Source: Asaia bogorensis (GTDB taxonomy: Bacteria; Pseudomonadota; Alphaproteobacteria; Acetobacterales; Acetobacteraceae). Taken from it: a stretch of 32,703 bases of DNA. This document shows positions 15,864-26,382 of this stretch, piece by piece. The notes beneath the pieces were generated by a model. The model ran no database searches, had not been told where the DNA came from, and was given only the letters and a program-made list of their open reading frames with translations. The DNA is taken from assembly GCA_945897825.1 (NCBI GenBank), contig CAMDGX010000050.1, positions 1-32,703 on the forward strand. The letters run 5' to 3'. Numbering within the stretch: the stretch's first letter is position 1; each line of letters opens with the position of its first letter. Both the position numbers and the translations under genes were made by a program.

Positions 15864-18611
15864 ATGACCGCGCAGTCTCTCGCCCTGGTCGCCCTCGCGG
15901 TCCTGGCGCTTGCCGCCCCGCTCCTGGCCATCTGGCTCGCCATGCGGGTGCACCGGCGCGACCGCGCGATCGCCGGCATCCGCTCGCGCCATGCCAGCAT
16001 GGCCCGCGCCCTGGCCGAGAGCGAGGCGCGCTTCCGTGGTGCCTTCGAGCAGGCCGCCGTGGGGATGGCCCATTCGGTCCCGGGCGGGCGCTGGGTGCGG
16101 GTGAACCGGCGCCTGTGCGACATGCTCGGCTACACCGAGGACGAACTGCTCCAGCGCACCTGGCGCGACGTGACCCATCCCGACGACATCGCGCAGGACG
16201 CCGCCGCCGTCGGCCGCCTGCTGTCCGGTGCCGCTGAAACCTTCAGCCACCGCAAGCGCTACCTGCGCCGCGACGGCTCGGTCATGTGGGGGGACCTCAC
16301 CGTCTCCGTCCAGCGCGCCGCGGACGGCACGCTGCAGCACACCATCGCCGTCATCCAGGATGTGACCGAGCGCGTCGCCGCCGAGCACGCGCGCGCCGAG
16401 GTCGAGGCCCGGCTGCGCACCATCGTCGAGACGGTGCCCGTCGGCCTCGTGCTGGCCGAGCTGCCGTCCGGGCGCATCGTCGGCGGCAACGCCTATGTCG
16501 AGACCCTGGTGCGCCACCCCGTGCTGCATTCGCCGAATCTCGACAGCTACGACGAATGGGTCTCGTTCCACGCCGACGGAACCCGCGTGCAGGGCCACGA
16601 ATACCCGCTCGCCCGCATGGCCCTGGCCGGCGAGGAAGCACCGGAGATCGAGGTCCATTACCAGCGCGGCGACGGCACCCGGGCATGGGTGCGCATCATG
16701 GGCCGCCCGGTGCGCGACGAACGCGGCGCCCTGGTCGGCGGCGTGGTGGCGCTGGTCGATGTCGACCGCGAGCGCCGCGCCGTCGAGGCACTCGCCGAAA
16801 GCGAGGAACGCTTCCGCAGCTTCGCCGAGCAGGCGCCCGACGTGATCTACGTCATCGACCTCGCCACGCGCCGGCTGGAATACCTCAGCCCCGCCTACGA
16901 AACCGTCTGGGGCGAGGCGCGCGAGGTCGTCATGCAGCGCCCCGAGCGCTGGGAGGAGCTGCTGCACCCCGACGACCGCGCGGCGACGCTGGAGGTGGAG
17001 CGGCGCTACTACACCAGCCGCGAGCCGATCCGCTTCGACTACCGCATCATCCGCCCCTCGGACGGCGCGGTGCGCCATATCCGCGACACCGCCGTGCCGG
17101 TGCAGGACGCCCAGGGCCGCATCGTTCGCGTGGTCGGCATTGCCCACGACGCCACCGAGCGCCGCACGGCCGAGGCCCGCCTCCAGGCCAGCGAGGAACG
17201 CCTCTCCCTTGCCTCGGCCGCGGCCGAGATGGGGGTGTGGGACGTGGATGTGCAAACCGGGCGCGGCACCATCGATGCCGGCTTCCGCGCGCTCTACGGG
17301 CTCCCGCCGGGCGAGGGCTCCCTGGTGCACGAGGCATGGTTGGCCATGATTCACCCCGATGACCGCGACCGCATGCGCGGCGCCGCGCGCGACGCCCATC
17401 GCGTCGGCGGCGACTACCGGCAGGAGTATCGCATCGTGCGCGTCGACACCGGCGAGGTGCGCTGGATCGCCGCGCGCGGCTCGGCGGTCGGCGCGCGCCC
17501 CGGCGCCCCGGCCCGCTTCGTCGGCGTCTGCTACGACATCACCGAGCGCCGCCTGGCCCAGGAGCGCCAGATGCTCCTGGCCCGCGAGGTCGACCACCGC
17601 GCCCGCAACGTGCTGGCTGTCGTCCAGTCGATCCTGCGCCTCACCCGCGCGGAAGACCCCAGGCGCTATGTCCAGGCGGTGGAGGGCCGTGTCGCGGCGC
17701 TGGCCCGCGCCCACACCCTGCTCTCGCGCGACCGCTGGACCGGCGCCGGCCTGCAGGACGTGCTGCACGAGGAGCTGACCGCCTATCGCGGCGCCGGCCG
17801 CGTGGCGCTGCACGGCCCTGCGGTGCGCCTGCGGCCCGACGCGGTGCAGCCGCTGTCGATGGTGCTACACGAACTCGCCACCAATGCCGCGAAATACGGC
17901 GCGCTCTCCATCCCGGGCGGTCGGGTGGAGGTCGCCTGGGAGCTGGTGCCGCAAGCCGGCGCGCCGTCCGGCCAGCCTTCCAGCCCGGGCCGCCTCGACC
18001 TGCGCTGGACCGAGCGCGACGGCCCGCCGCTGCTGGCGCCGCCCGCCCGCCAGGGTTTCGGCTCCACCCTCATCTCGGCCACGCTGCGCGACCAGCTCCA
18101 GGGCGAATCCTGCTTCGACTGGCGGCCCGAGGGCCTGTGCTGCGCCATCTCCCTGCCGCTCGACCTGGTGATCCCCGCCGCACCGGCCATCGCCCCGCCC
18201 GCCGCCGCCCCGCCCGCGAGTGACGCCGGCGTTTCGCTGCGCGGCCGGCGCGTGCTGCTGGTGGAGGACGAGCCGCTGATCCGCCTGCTGATGGAAGCCA
18301 CGCTCGCGCGCCTCGGCTGCACCGTCATCGGCCCGGCCGGCACGCTGAAGGAGGCGCAGGACCTGGCAGCACGCGAGTCCGACGACCTCGACGCCGCCGT
18401 GCTCGATGTGAACCTGCAGGGCGAGGTGTCCTATCCCGTGGCCGCTGCGCTGGCCGCGCGCGGGGTGAAGGTGATCTTCGTCACCGGATACGACAACCTG
18501 CCGCCGCGCCATTCCAGCCAGGCCCAGGTCCTGCGCAAGCCGGTGGATGAAGCAGCCCTCACCACCGCCCTGCGCCTCGCCCTCGGCCCCATGCCGACCC
18601 CGGCCGCCTGA
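15864..18611 (+). CDS. Four-PAS HWE-family sensor histidine kinase with C-terminal receiver domain
   Basis: A 915-residue hybrid signalling protein. A membrane span lies at about 6-27, then four PAS/PAC modules at roughly 50-170, 180-305, 310-435 and 440-565. Each PAC ends in a DxTER-like linker (DVTER, DVDRE, DATER, DITER). The HWE-type kinase core begins REVDHRARNVLAVVQSILRL (phospho-His578). The N-box is LHELATNAAKYGALS (Asn674), WTE is at 715-717 and the G-box is QGFGSTLI. After a Pro/Ala linker the receiver spans about 795-905, with phospho-acceptor Asp848 in AVLDVNL, Thr874 and Lys892. HWE kinases often govern light, redox or general stress responses. No partner regulator is adjacent, so the output is unknown. 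Confidence 0.93.
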   Translation: MTAQSLALVALAVLALAAPLLAIWLAMRVHRRDRAIAGIRSRHASMARALAESEARFRGAFEQAAVGMAHSVPGGRWVRVNRRLCDMLGYTEDELLQRTWRDVTHPDDIAQDAAAVGRLLSGAAETFSHRKRYLRRDGSVMWGDLTVSVQRAADGTLQHTIAVIQDVTERVAAEHARAEVEARLRTIVETVPVGLVLAELPSGRIVGGNAYVETLVRHPVLHSPNLDSYDEWVSFHADGTRVQGHEYPLARMALAGEEAPEIEVHYQRGDGTRAWVRIMGRPVRDERGALVGGVVALVDVDRERRAVEALAESEERFRSFAEQAPDVIYVIDLATRRLEYLSPAYETVWGEAREVVMQRPERWEELLHPDDRAATLEVERRYYTSREPIRFDYRIIRPSDGAVRHIRDTAVPVQDAQGRIVRVVGIAHDATERRTAEARLQASEERLSLASAAAEMGVWDVDVQTGRGTIDAGFRALYGLPPGEGSLVHEAWLAMIHPDDRDRMRGAARDAHRVGGDYRQEYRIVRVDTGEVRWIAARGSAVGARPGAPARFVGVCYDITERRLAQERQMLLAREVDHRARNVLAVVQSILRLTRAEDPRRYVQAVEGRVAALARAHTLLSRDRWTGAGLQDVLHEELTAYRGAGRVALHGPAVRLRPDAVQPLSMVLHELATNAAKYGALSIPGGRVEVAWELVPQAGAPSGQPSSPGRLDLRWTERDGPPLLAPPARQGFGSTLISATLRDQLQGESCFDWRPEGLCCAISLPLDLVIPAAPAIAPPAAAPPASDAGVSLRGRRVLLVEDEPLIRLLMEATLARLGCTVIGPAGTLKEAQDLAARESDDLDAAVLDVNLQGEVSYPVAAALAARGVKVIFVTGYDNLPPRHSSQAQVLRKPVDEAALTTALRLALGPMPTPAA

Positions 18612-18690
18612 CCCGGATCACCGCCGCGCATGGCCACGGCCCCGAGCCGCTGGCCCAGACAAGCCGAACGCCGCGCATCGTATGAATCTG

Positions 18691-18780
18691 TGGCGGATGG
18701 GGTGGGATTCGAACCCACGGTGCGCGCAAACGCACGGCGGTTTTCAAGACCGCTGCCTTAAACCACTCGGCCACCCATCC
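18691..18780 (-). tRNA. tRNA-Ser (anticodon UGA)
   Basis: Read on the minus strand it has a 7 bp acceptor stem (GGATGGG with CCCATCC), discriminator G and an encoded CCA end. The D-loop is in TGGCCGAGTGG, the anticodon loop CTTGAAA carries TGA at 18744-18746, there is a long class II variable arm of GC-rich stem, and the T-arm is GTGGGTTCGAATCCCAC. The variable arm and anticodon identify serine. It is not tRNA(Sec), which would carry UCA and a longer acceptor stem. Confidence 0.97.
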
Positions 18781-18811
18781 AGCGGCGCCACACTACAGCA
18801 ACCCGCCCGGG

Positions 18812-19759
18812 TCAGGCCACCTTCGGCCCGTCCAGCCCCACCCCCACCAGGTGCCCGAACCGCGCCCGCAGCAGCGCCTGGTCCGCCTCCGGCAGCTTCG
18901 GTGCCAGGATCGAGGCGATGTTCTCGCGCAGATGCCCCACGTCGCTGGTCCCGAACAGCACCACGTCCACCCCCGGCTCATGCCGCACGAACCGATACGC
19001 CGCGTCCGTCAGGCTGCGCGCGCCGGCCGGATGCAGCAGGAACCCCAGCGGATCGCGCGCCACCTCCGCCGGCAGCTCCCCCGCCTGCGCCCGCGCCTGC
19101 ATCTCCTCGGCCAGCCGCTCGGACTGGCTGAACACATTGCGCACCACGAACATCAGCAGCGTGCCCACCCTCTGCGCCTGCGTGCGCGGAAACACCGACG
19201 AACGGGCATTGGTGTGCATCATGTTGAACGCCACCATCACCGTCGCCCACACATCGTCGTCCAGCGCCCGCACCAACGTCTCGTGGTGGTGATCGTTCGG
19301 CGCCGTCTCGGTGATCCCGACATGCAGGACCTTCCCCGCCTCCCGCGCCCGCAGCAGCGCCGGCACGATCTCCGCCATCACATGCGGGATCTCGCGCGGC
19401 AGCACCGCATGCAGCTGGAACACCTCCACCCGGTCGGTGCGCAGCTTGCGCAGGCTCTCCTCCAGGCTCGCCACCACCTCCGCCCCCGACAGCGCCCGCG
19501 CCCCCTCGCGTGTCATCGACTTCGTCGCCAGCACCACGCCCTCGCGCCGACCTTCCAGCGCCCGCCCGACCACGTCCTCCGTGCCATACGCCGCCGCCGT
19601 GTCGATGACGTTCACCCCCGCATCGAGTGCGGCATGCACCACCCCGATCGCCTCGCCCTCGCTCTTCCCCCGCCCGAGCCCCAGCCGGCTGAACCCGCCA
19701 CAGCCCAGCCCCGCCACGCTCACCCGCAGCCCCGTCCGCCCCAGCACCGTGAAGTCCAT
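18812..19759 (-). CDS. Aldo/keto reductase family oxidoreductase
   Basis: A 315-residue NADPH-dependent reductase of the bacterial AKR type. The catalytic tetrad is visible: Asp53 and Tyr58 in VIDTAAAYGTED, Lys80 in VVLATKS, and His117 in VFQLHAV. It begins with the family sequence LGRTGLRVSVAGLGCGGFS. The C-terminal half is less conserved but keeps VDVVLFGTSDVGHLREN, the usual cofactor-contact stretch. ATG 19759 follows GGGAG about 9 bases upstream. It stands alone between the tRNA and a divergent TPR gene. Substrate is unknown. Confidence 0.92.
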   Translation of the reverse strand: MDFTVLGRTGLRVSVAGLGCGGFSRLGLGRGKSEGEAIGVVHAALDAGVNVIDTAAAYGTEDVVGRALEGRREGVVLATKSMTREGARALSGAEVVASLEESLRKLRTDRVEVFQLHAVLPREIPHVMAEIVPALLRAREAGKVLHVGITETAPNDHHHETLVRALDDDVWATVMVAFNMMHTNARSSVFPRTQAQRVGTLLMFVVRNVFSQSERLAEEMQARAQAGELPAEVARDPLGFLLHPAGARSLTDAAYRFVRHEPGVDVVLFGTSDVGHLRENIASILAPKLPEADQALLRARFGHLVGVGLDGPKVA

Positions 19760-19860
19760 ATCCAAGCTCCCGAAAACGCCGGGGCAGGGGAGCCCACCCC
19801 GTCCCGCTTGGCAACCGCCCGGCAATGACCCACCATCGCCGCACGCCACGGGAGCACACC

Positions 19861-21207
19861 ATGAACGACGCGCACGGCCTGGAGATCTCCACCGACTCGG
19901 CCCCGGCCATCGCCGCCTTCGACCATTTCTCCGAAGGCTTCCTCCGCTACCGCGCCGACCTCCCCCAGCGCCTCCAGGCCCTCATCCAGGCCGCCCCCGA
20001 CGTCGCCCTCGCCCATTGCATCCAGGGCTACATGATGATGCTGGGCTACAAGGCCGCCCTCCTGCCGGTCGCCCGCGCCGCCGAGGCTCGCGCCCGCGGC
20101 CTCGCCACCCACGCCACCGCCCGCGAGCGCCTTCACATCGAAGCGCTGGCCGCCTGGATCGACGACGACCTCGACCGCGCCATCGCCCACTGGGAAGCCA
20201 TCCTGCGCGCCCACCCGCACGACGTGCTGGCCGTCCGCCTCGCCCATTTCGTGAACTTCTGGATCGGCCGCCCGCAGGACATGCTGGCCTCCATCGAGCG
20301 CGTCGTGCCCCACTACGACGCCTCCATGCCCGGCTACGCCACCATCCTCGCCTGCCGCTGCTTCGCCAACGAGGAATGCGGCAACTACCTCGCCGCCGAG
20401 CCCGACGGCCGCCGCGCCATCGAGATCGACCCCGGCAACCTCTGGGCCGCCCACTCCGTCGCCCACGTGCTGGAAATGCAGGGCCGCCGCCTCGAAGGCA
20501 TCCAGTGGCTCAACGCCCTGGCCCCGAACTGGGAGGGCGGCAACAACCTCCAGCACCATCTCTGGTGGCACTGCGCCCTCTACCACCTGGAGAACGGCGC
20601 CCACGACACCGTGCTGAACCTCTACGACACCCGCTTCCGCAACCTCGCCTCGCCCCTCACCATCGCGGCCCCCGACACCTACATCGACGTCCAGAACGCC
20701 GCCTCCATGCTCTTCCGCCTCGCTCGCCAGGGCGTCGACATCGGACGCCGCTGGGAGGAACTGGCCGACCTCGCCGAGACCCGCATCGGCGACACCCAGT
20801 CCGCCTTCACCCTGCCGCACTGGATGATGGCGCTCTCCGCTACCGGCCGCGACGACGCCGCCCAGCGCCTGCTCGACGGCATGCGCGCCACCTCGAACCG
20901 AGCCGGCACCACCGCGTCCATCGTCGCCACCTACGCCCTTCCCGTCAGCGACGCCGTCCGCCTGCACGGCGAGGGCCAATACGACGCCGCCGTCGAGCGC
21001 ATGCTGCCGGTCATCGGCGGCATGTACCGCATGGGCGGCAGCCACGCCCAGCAGGACGTCCTGGAACAGCTCTTCCTCGACGCCGCCCAGCGCGCCGGCC
21101 GCACCGACGCGATCCGCCTCGTCGCCGAGCGCATCGCCGCCCGCCGACCGCTCCCGCTCGACCGCTACACCGGCTGGCGCGACGCCGCCCGCCACCTCGC
21201 CGCCTGA
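19861..21207 (+). CDS. TTC38-like tetratricopeptide repeat protein
   Basis: A 448-residue, wholly helical soluble protein with the repeat pattern of TTC38-family proteins. Recognisable segments are VALAHCIQGYMMMLGYK, RLHIEALAAWIDDDLDRAIAHWEAILRAHPHDVLA, GYATILACRCFANEECGNY, GNLWAAHSVAHVLEMQGRRLEGIQWL, and HLWWHCALYHLENGAHDTVLNLYD. Bacterial members are of unknown function and probably act as protein-binding scaffolds. The start at 19861 has GGGAG about 8 bases upstream; an in-frame ATG at 19825 would add twelve His/Arg-rich residues not seen in the family. It is divergent from the aldo/keto reductase across about 100 bp. Confidence 0.9.
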   Translation: MNDAHGLEISTDSAPAIAAFDHFSEGFLRYRADLPQRLQALIQAAPDVALAHCIQGYMMMLGYKAALLPVARAAEARARGLATHATARERLHIEALAAWIDDDLDRAIAHWEAILRAHPHDVLAVRLAHFVNFWIGRPQDMLASIERVVPHYDASMPGYATILACRCFANEECGNYLAAEPDGRRAIEIDPGNLWAAHSVAHVLEMQGRRLEGIQWLNALAPNWEGGNNLQHHLWWHCALYHLENGAHDTVLNLYDTRFRNLASPLTIAAPDTYIDVQNAASMLFRLARQGVDIGRRWEELADLAETRIGDTQSAFTLPHWMMALSATGRDDAAQRLLDGMRATSNRAGTTASIVATYALPVSDAVRLHGEGQYDAAVERMLPVIGGMYRMGGSHAQQDVLEQLFLDAAQRAGRTDAIRLVAERIAARRPLPLDRYTGWRDAARHLAA

Positions 21208-21323
21208 CCGCCGCGCCTCGGAGTCCGCCTGGCCGACGCTTCCCTGGCCTCTCGCGGCCACGGGGGTTTCGCGGCGCGTCGCAAGCCTCTAAACAGGCCC
21301 GAGCATCTTGACCTGAGAGCGCA

Positions 21324-22370
21324 ATGATCAATCGCGGCCTGTCGATCCTCTGTGCCACCGCCGTCTGCGCCACCTTGCTGCCCGGCATCGCCGCGGCCCA
21401 GGCGCCCGCCCCCCAAGCCGCCCAGCCTGCCGCCGACACCAGCTCCGTCTGGACCCTCCAGGTCGACAACGACAGCTTCGGCAGGGCCGTGCGCCATGCG
21501 TCGGACCGCTACTACTCCAGCGGCCTGCGCATCGGCTTCACCTCCGCCCCCTCCCTGGTGCCGGAAACCCTGAAGAACCTCGCCACGACCCTCTGGGCCT
21601 CCGGCGAGACGCGCCTGGCGATCGACCTCACCCACCAGATGTACACGCCCTACTCCATCCGCGTGCGCAATCCCCCGCTGACCGAGCGCCCCTATTCCGC
21701 CCTGGCCATGGCCAATTTCGCCCTCGTCCAGGACGGCACCACCCAGACCGGTTACGACACCCGCAGCACGATGGTCCTCGGGCTCGGCGTCGTCGGCCCC
21801 TTCGCCGGCGGCAAGGGCGTCCAGAACAACTTCCACGAGCTGATCGGCCAGCGCCGCGCCCTCGGCTGGAACACCCAGCTGCGCAACGAGCCGATCATCC
21901 AGCTCACCAGCGAACGCACCTGGCGCGTGCCGATCTACAGCGCCTTCGGCATCGAGACCGACGCCCTGCCGACGCTGACCGCCTCGGTCGGCAACCTGCG
22001 CACCTATCTCGCCACCGGCATCGCCATCCGCCTCGGCCAGGGGCTGCAATCCGACTACGGCCCCGCCGGCCTGCGCCCCTCGCGCACCGGCGGCGACTAC
22101 TACCGCCAGGTCCGCCCGCTGGCCTGGTATGTCTTCGTCGGCGCCGACGGCCGCGCCGTCGCCCGCGACCTGACGCTGGAAGGCAACACCTTCACCAACA
22201 GCCGCAGCGTCCGGAAGGTCCCCTTCATCGGCGAATTCCACGGCGGCTTCGCCATCCTGGCCCACGGCGTGCGCCTCACCTACACGCACCGCCTGACCAC
22301 CCAGGAATATCGCGGCCAGCGCGGCGGCCTGCACCAGGTCGGCTCGCTCGCCCTTTCCGTCCGCTTCTGA
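21324..22370 (+). CDS. LpxR-like outer-membrane lipid A deacylase (DUF2219 family)
   Basis: A 348-residue predicted outer-membrane beta-barrel. Residues 1-25 are a signal peptide ending in AAAQA. The family's active-site region starts at LQVDNDSFG (Asn49, Asp50), then SDRYYSSGLRIGFT, with the later catalytic His in NNFHELIGQ (His171). The protein ends in Phe preceded by alternating hydrophobic residues (SLALSVRF), which is the outer-membrane assembly signal. LpxR removes the 3'-linked acyloxyacyl group from lipid A; whether this one does so is inference from the family. GAGAG stands close before ATG 21324. The gap of 24 bp to the RidA gene allows co-transcription, but the function does not obviously belong with the P450 genes. 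Confidence 0.88.
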   Translation: MINRGLSILCATAVCATLLPGIAAAQAPAPQAAQPAADTSSVWTLQVDNDSFGRAVRHASDRYYSSGLRIGFTSAPSLVPETLKNLATTLWASGETRLAIDLTHQMYTPYSIRVRNPPLTERPYSALAMANFALVQDGTTQTGYDTRSTMVLGLGVVGPFAGGKGVQNNFHELIGQRRALGWNTQLRNEPIIQLTSERTWRVPIYSAFGIETDALPTLTASVGNLRTYLATGIAIRLGQGLQSDYGPAGLRPSRTGGDYYRQVRPLAWYVFVGADGRAVARDLTLEGNTFTNSRSVRKVPFIGEFHGGFAILAHGVRLTYTHRLTTQEYRGQRGGLHQVGSLALSVRF

Positions 22371-22393
22371 CCCCAACCCCGGAGGATCCCGCC

Positions 22394-22854
22394 ATGGGTG
22401 CCCAGGCCCGCATCGCCGAACTCGGCCTCATCCTGCCGCCGCCCAACAAGCCGATCGGCAACTACGTCCCGTTCCGCATCGGCGGCAACATCCTCTACCT
22501 CTCCGGCGTCGGCCCGCGGAAGCCCGACGGCGCCACCATCACCGGCAAGGTCGGCACCGCCGTCTCCATCGAGAAGGCCTACGAGGCCGCGCGCGACTGC
22601 GGCCTGCAGCTGATCCGCAACATGGAAGTCGCCCTCGGCAGCCTCGACCGCGTCGACACCATCCTCAAGGTGCTCGGCATGGTCAACGCCGCCCCCGATT
22701 TCGGCGACCACCCCAAGGTCATCAACGGCTGCACCGACCTCTTCGTCGAGGTCTTCGGCGACAACGGCCGCCCCGCCCGCAGCGCCGTCGGCATGGGCAG
22801 CCTGCCCGGTGACATCTCCGTCGAGATCGAAGCGATCGTCCTGCTGCGCAGCTG

Positions 22855-22855
<1 letters not shown>
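22394..22855 (+). CDS. RidA/YjgF-family protein
   Basis: A 153-residue member of the RidA superfamily, trimeric proteins that hydrolyse reactive enamines/imines or serve related roles. It has the family order: GNILYLSGVGPRKPDG, then VSIEKAYEAARDCGLQLI, VDTILKVLGMVNAAPDFGDHPKVINGCTDLFVEVFGDNGRPARSAVGMGSLPGD as the most conserved stretch (split here over residues ~88-141), and a final EIEAIVLL strand. The Arg in PARSAVG corresponds to the residue needed for imine deaminase activity. GGAGG lies 8 bases before ATG. The stop overlaps the next start by one base (TGATG), so it is translationally coupled to the ferredoxin reductase. Confidence 0.92.
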
Positions 22856-24430
<1,575 letters not shown>

Positions 24431-24440
24431 AAAGGAAGCA

Positions 24441-24555
24441 GTTCTTTTTTGAAAAAAAGAACCAAAAAACTTTCATCCCTTCGCGCCGGGAAAGCCGATC
24501 CACACGGCGCAAATGGACAAAAGTCTTTTTGCTTCTTTTTCTTCAGAAAAAGAAG
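24441..24555. repeat. AT-rich nested palindrome between ferredoxin and P450
   Basis: Two strong perfect hairpins frame this block: GTTCTTTTTT paired with AAAAAAGAAC (24441-24462, 2-base loop) and CTTCTTTTTCT paired with AGAAAAAGAAG (24532-24555, 2-base loop). The stretches just inside them are imperfectly complementary as well: roughly 24464-24488 (ending CGCGCCG) pairs with 24505-24530 (beginning CGGCGC). The whole could form a cruciform with two side hairpins. It is far richer in A and T than anything around it. It looks like a dispersed intergenic repeat of a kind I recall in Acetobacteraceae; it could also attenuate or insulate P450 expression. Confidence 0.8.
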
Positions 24556-24599
24556 ATCCTTCCTTGGCTGAGCCAACGTCCAAACCAGGAGCCGCCGCC

Positions 24600-25862
24600 A
24601 TGAACGACGCGCCCATCGACATTCTCTCCGAAGCCGCCGAACTCGCCCGCAGCACCCCCCTGGAAAAGTTCGACGTCTCCCAGCCGAGCCTCTACCAGAA
24701 CGACACCTGGCGCCCCTGGTTCGCCCGCCTGCGCGCCGAGGAGCCCGTGCACCACTGCCCCGAAAGCCGCTTCGGCGCCTTCTGGTCGGTCACGAAATAC
24801 AAGGACATCATGGCGGTGGACACCAACCACAAGGTGTTCTCGTCCGACAGCCAGCTCGGCGGCATCACCATCCGCGACGTCCCCGCCAGCTTCCGCCGCC
24901 CGTCCTTCATCTCGATGGACCCCCCGCTGCACGACGACCAGCGCCGCGCCGTCAGCCCCATCGTCGCCCCCACCAACCTGATCAACCTCGAAAAACTGAT
25001 CCGCGAACGCAGCGCCAAGATCCTCGACGGCCTGCCGATCGGGGAGGAATTCAACTGGGTCGAGCGCGTCTCCATCGAGCTCACCACCCAGATGCTCGCC
25101 ACCCTGTTCGACTTCCCCTTCGAGGACCGCCACCTCCTCACCTACTGGTCCGACATCGGCACCGCCGACCTGCTCAGCGGCAAGGTCTCGTCCGAGGAGG
25201 AGCGCAACGAAATCCTCCAGGGCTGCCTCAAATACATGAAGGTGCTCTGGAAGCAGCGCGAGAACGGCCCGCCCCGCTTCGACCTCCTCTCCATGATGGC
25301 CCGCGATCCGTCCACGCGCGACATGGACGACCGCATGCTGCTCGGCAACATCATGCTGCTCATCATCGGCGGCAACGACACCACGCGGAACTCCATCTCC
25401 GGCGGCCTCATCGCGCTCAACCAGTATCCCGAGCAATACGACAAGCTGCGCGCCAACCCCGCCCTGATCGACTCCATGGTCCCCGAGATCGTCCGCTGGC
25501 AAACCCCGCTGTCGCACATGCGCCGCACCGCCACCGAGGACATCGAGCTCGCCGGCAAGACCATCCGCAAGGGCGACAAGGTCGTCATGTGGTACATCTC
25601 CGGCAACCGCGACGAGGAGATGATCGAGGACGCCGACGCCTTCATCATCGACCGCCCCCGCCCGCGCCAGCACATGAGCTTCGGCTTCGGCATCCACCGC
25701 TGCGTCGGCAACCGCCTCGCCGAGATGCAGCTCAAGATCCTCTGGGAGGAAATCCTCGCCCGCTTCCCCGACATCAAGGTGGTCGGCCCCGTGAAGCGCG
25801 TCTTCAGCAACTTCGTCCACGGCATCGACGAAGTCCCGGTCATCATCCCCGCCCGGAACTGA
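24600..25862 (+). CDS. Cytochrome P450, CYP153-like alkane/fatty acid hydroxylase
   Basis: A 420-residue soluble bacterial P450 that inserts one oxygen atom using electrons from the adjacent ferredoxin. The heme-binding loop is FGFGIHRCVGNRLAEMQ (Cys368), the oxygen-activation I-helix is GGNDTTRN (257-264) and the ExxR motif is EIVR (296-299). HMSFGFGIHRCVGNRLAE plus LLIIGGNDTTRNSISGG and the C-terminal KILWEEILARFPDI agree with CYP153, which hydroxylates medium-chain alkanes or fatty acids at the end carbon; this subfamily call rests on memory of motifs. ATG 24600 follows CAGGAG 9 bases upstream. The frame is open further upstream to 24513, but that part is inside the palindromic element. 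Confidence 0.93.
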   Translation: MNDAPIDILSEAAELARSTPLEKFDVSQPSLYQNDTWRPWFARLRAEEPVHHCPESRFGAFWSVTKYKDIMAVDTNHKVFSSDSQLGGITIRDVPASFRRPSFISMDPPLHDDQRRAVSPIVAPTNLINLEKLIRERSAKILDGLPIGEEFNWVERVSIELTTQMLATLFDFPFEDRHLLTYWSDIGTADLLSGKVSSEEERNEILQGCLKYMKVLWKQRENGPPRFDLLSMMARDPSTRDMDDRMLLGNIMLLIIGGNDTTRNSISGGLIALNQYPEQYDKLRANPALIDSMVPEIVRWQTPLSHMRRTATEDIELAGKTIRKGDKVVMWYISGNRDEEMIEDADAFIIDRPRPRQHMSFGFGIHRCVGNRLAEMQLKILWEEILARFPDIKVVGPVKRVFSNFVHGIDEVPVIIPARN

Positions 25863-25883
25863 ACGGTCCAACCCGCTGAAAAG

Positions 25884-25906
25884 CCCTCTCCCCTTGGGGG
25901 AGAGGG
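25884..25906. repeat. GC-rich hairpin repeat downstream of the P450 gene
   Basis: CCCTCTCCCC pairs with GGGGAGAGGG across a three-base loop, 21 bp after the P450 stop, and is followed by TTGGGTGAGGGGGC. This sequence style is a common dispersed intergenic palindrome in many proteobacterial genomes. It has no T-run after it, so it is a poor intrinsic terminator, but the stem could protect the 3' end of the P450 message. Confidence 0.7.
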
Positions 25907-25966
25907 TTGGGTGAGGGGGCGGCGATCCCCCGGCGCAAACGATGTTCCTCCCAAGGAGCAAGACCG

Positions 25967-26356
25967 ATGCCCACCGAGATCATCCCCTACCTCATGTACC
26001 GCAACGTCCCCGCGGCCATCGACTTCCTCGCCCGCGCCTTCGGCTTCACCGAGGAACTGCGCCAGGAAACCCCCTCCGGCGGCATGCATGCCGAAATGCG
26101 CCTCGGCGGCTGCCGCATCATGATGGGGCAGGGCGGCGCGGGCTGGAAAATGCTCCCCCCCGCCGACGCCACCGTCACCGCCGGCATCTTCGTCTATCTC
26201 CCCGATGTCGACGCCCACTTCGAACGCGCCCGCGCCGCCGGGGCCGAGATCGTCCACCCCCCCCAGGATGTCGAATACGGCCGCACCTATACCGTCCGCG
26301 ACCTGGACGGCCATCCCTGGTTCTTCACCCGCCCGCCGGCACCCGCCGCCGCCTGA
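25967..26356 (+). CDS. VOC-family protein (glyoxalase/PhnB-like)
   Basis: A 129-residue single-unit vicinal oxygen chelate protein. It shows the two beta-alpha-beta-beta-beta modules of the fold: IIPYLMYRNVPAAIDFLARAFGFTEELR then GGMHAEMRLGGCRIMMG, and IFVYLPDVDAHFERARAAGAEIVHPPQDVEYGRTYTVRDLDGHPWFF. His in GGMHAEM and the acidic/aromatic end DGHPWFF are in the usual metal-site places. Members may be isomerases, resistance proteins or dioxygenases; this one is not assignable. AAGGAG lies 8 bases before ATG. It is separated from the P450 by a hairpin repeat, so joint transcription is uncertain. Confidence 0.9.
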   Translation: MPTEIIPYLMYRNVPAAIDFLARAFGFTEELRQETPSGGMHAEMRLGGCRIMMGQGGAGWKMLPPADATVTAGIFVYLPDVDAHFERARAAGAEIVHPPQDVEYGRTYTVRDLDGHPWFFTRPPAPAAA

Positions 26357-26382
26357 CCGGCAGCCGCAGCGCCATCAGCCCC

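Noticed and set aside
18691..18780. tRNA as possible tRNA(Sec), given selA in the window
   Set aside because: The anticodon is UGA (serine), not UCA, and the acceptor stem is 7 bp with an ordinary class II shape.
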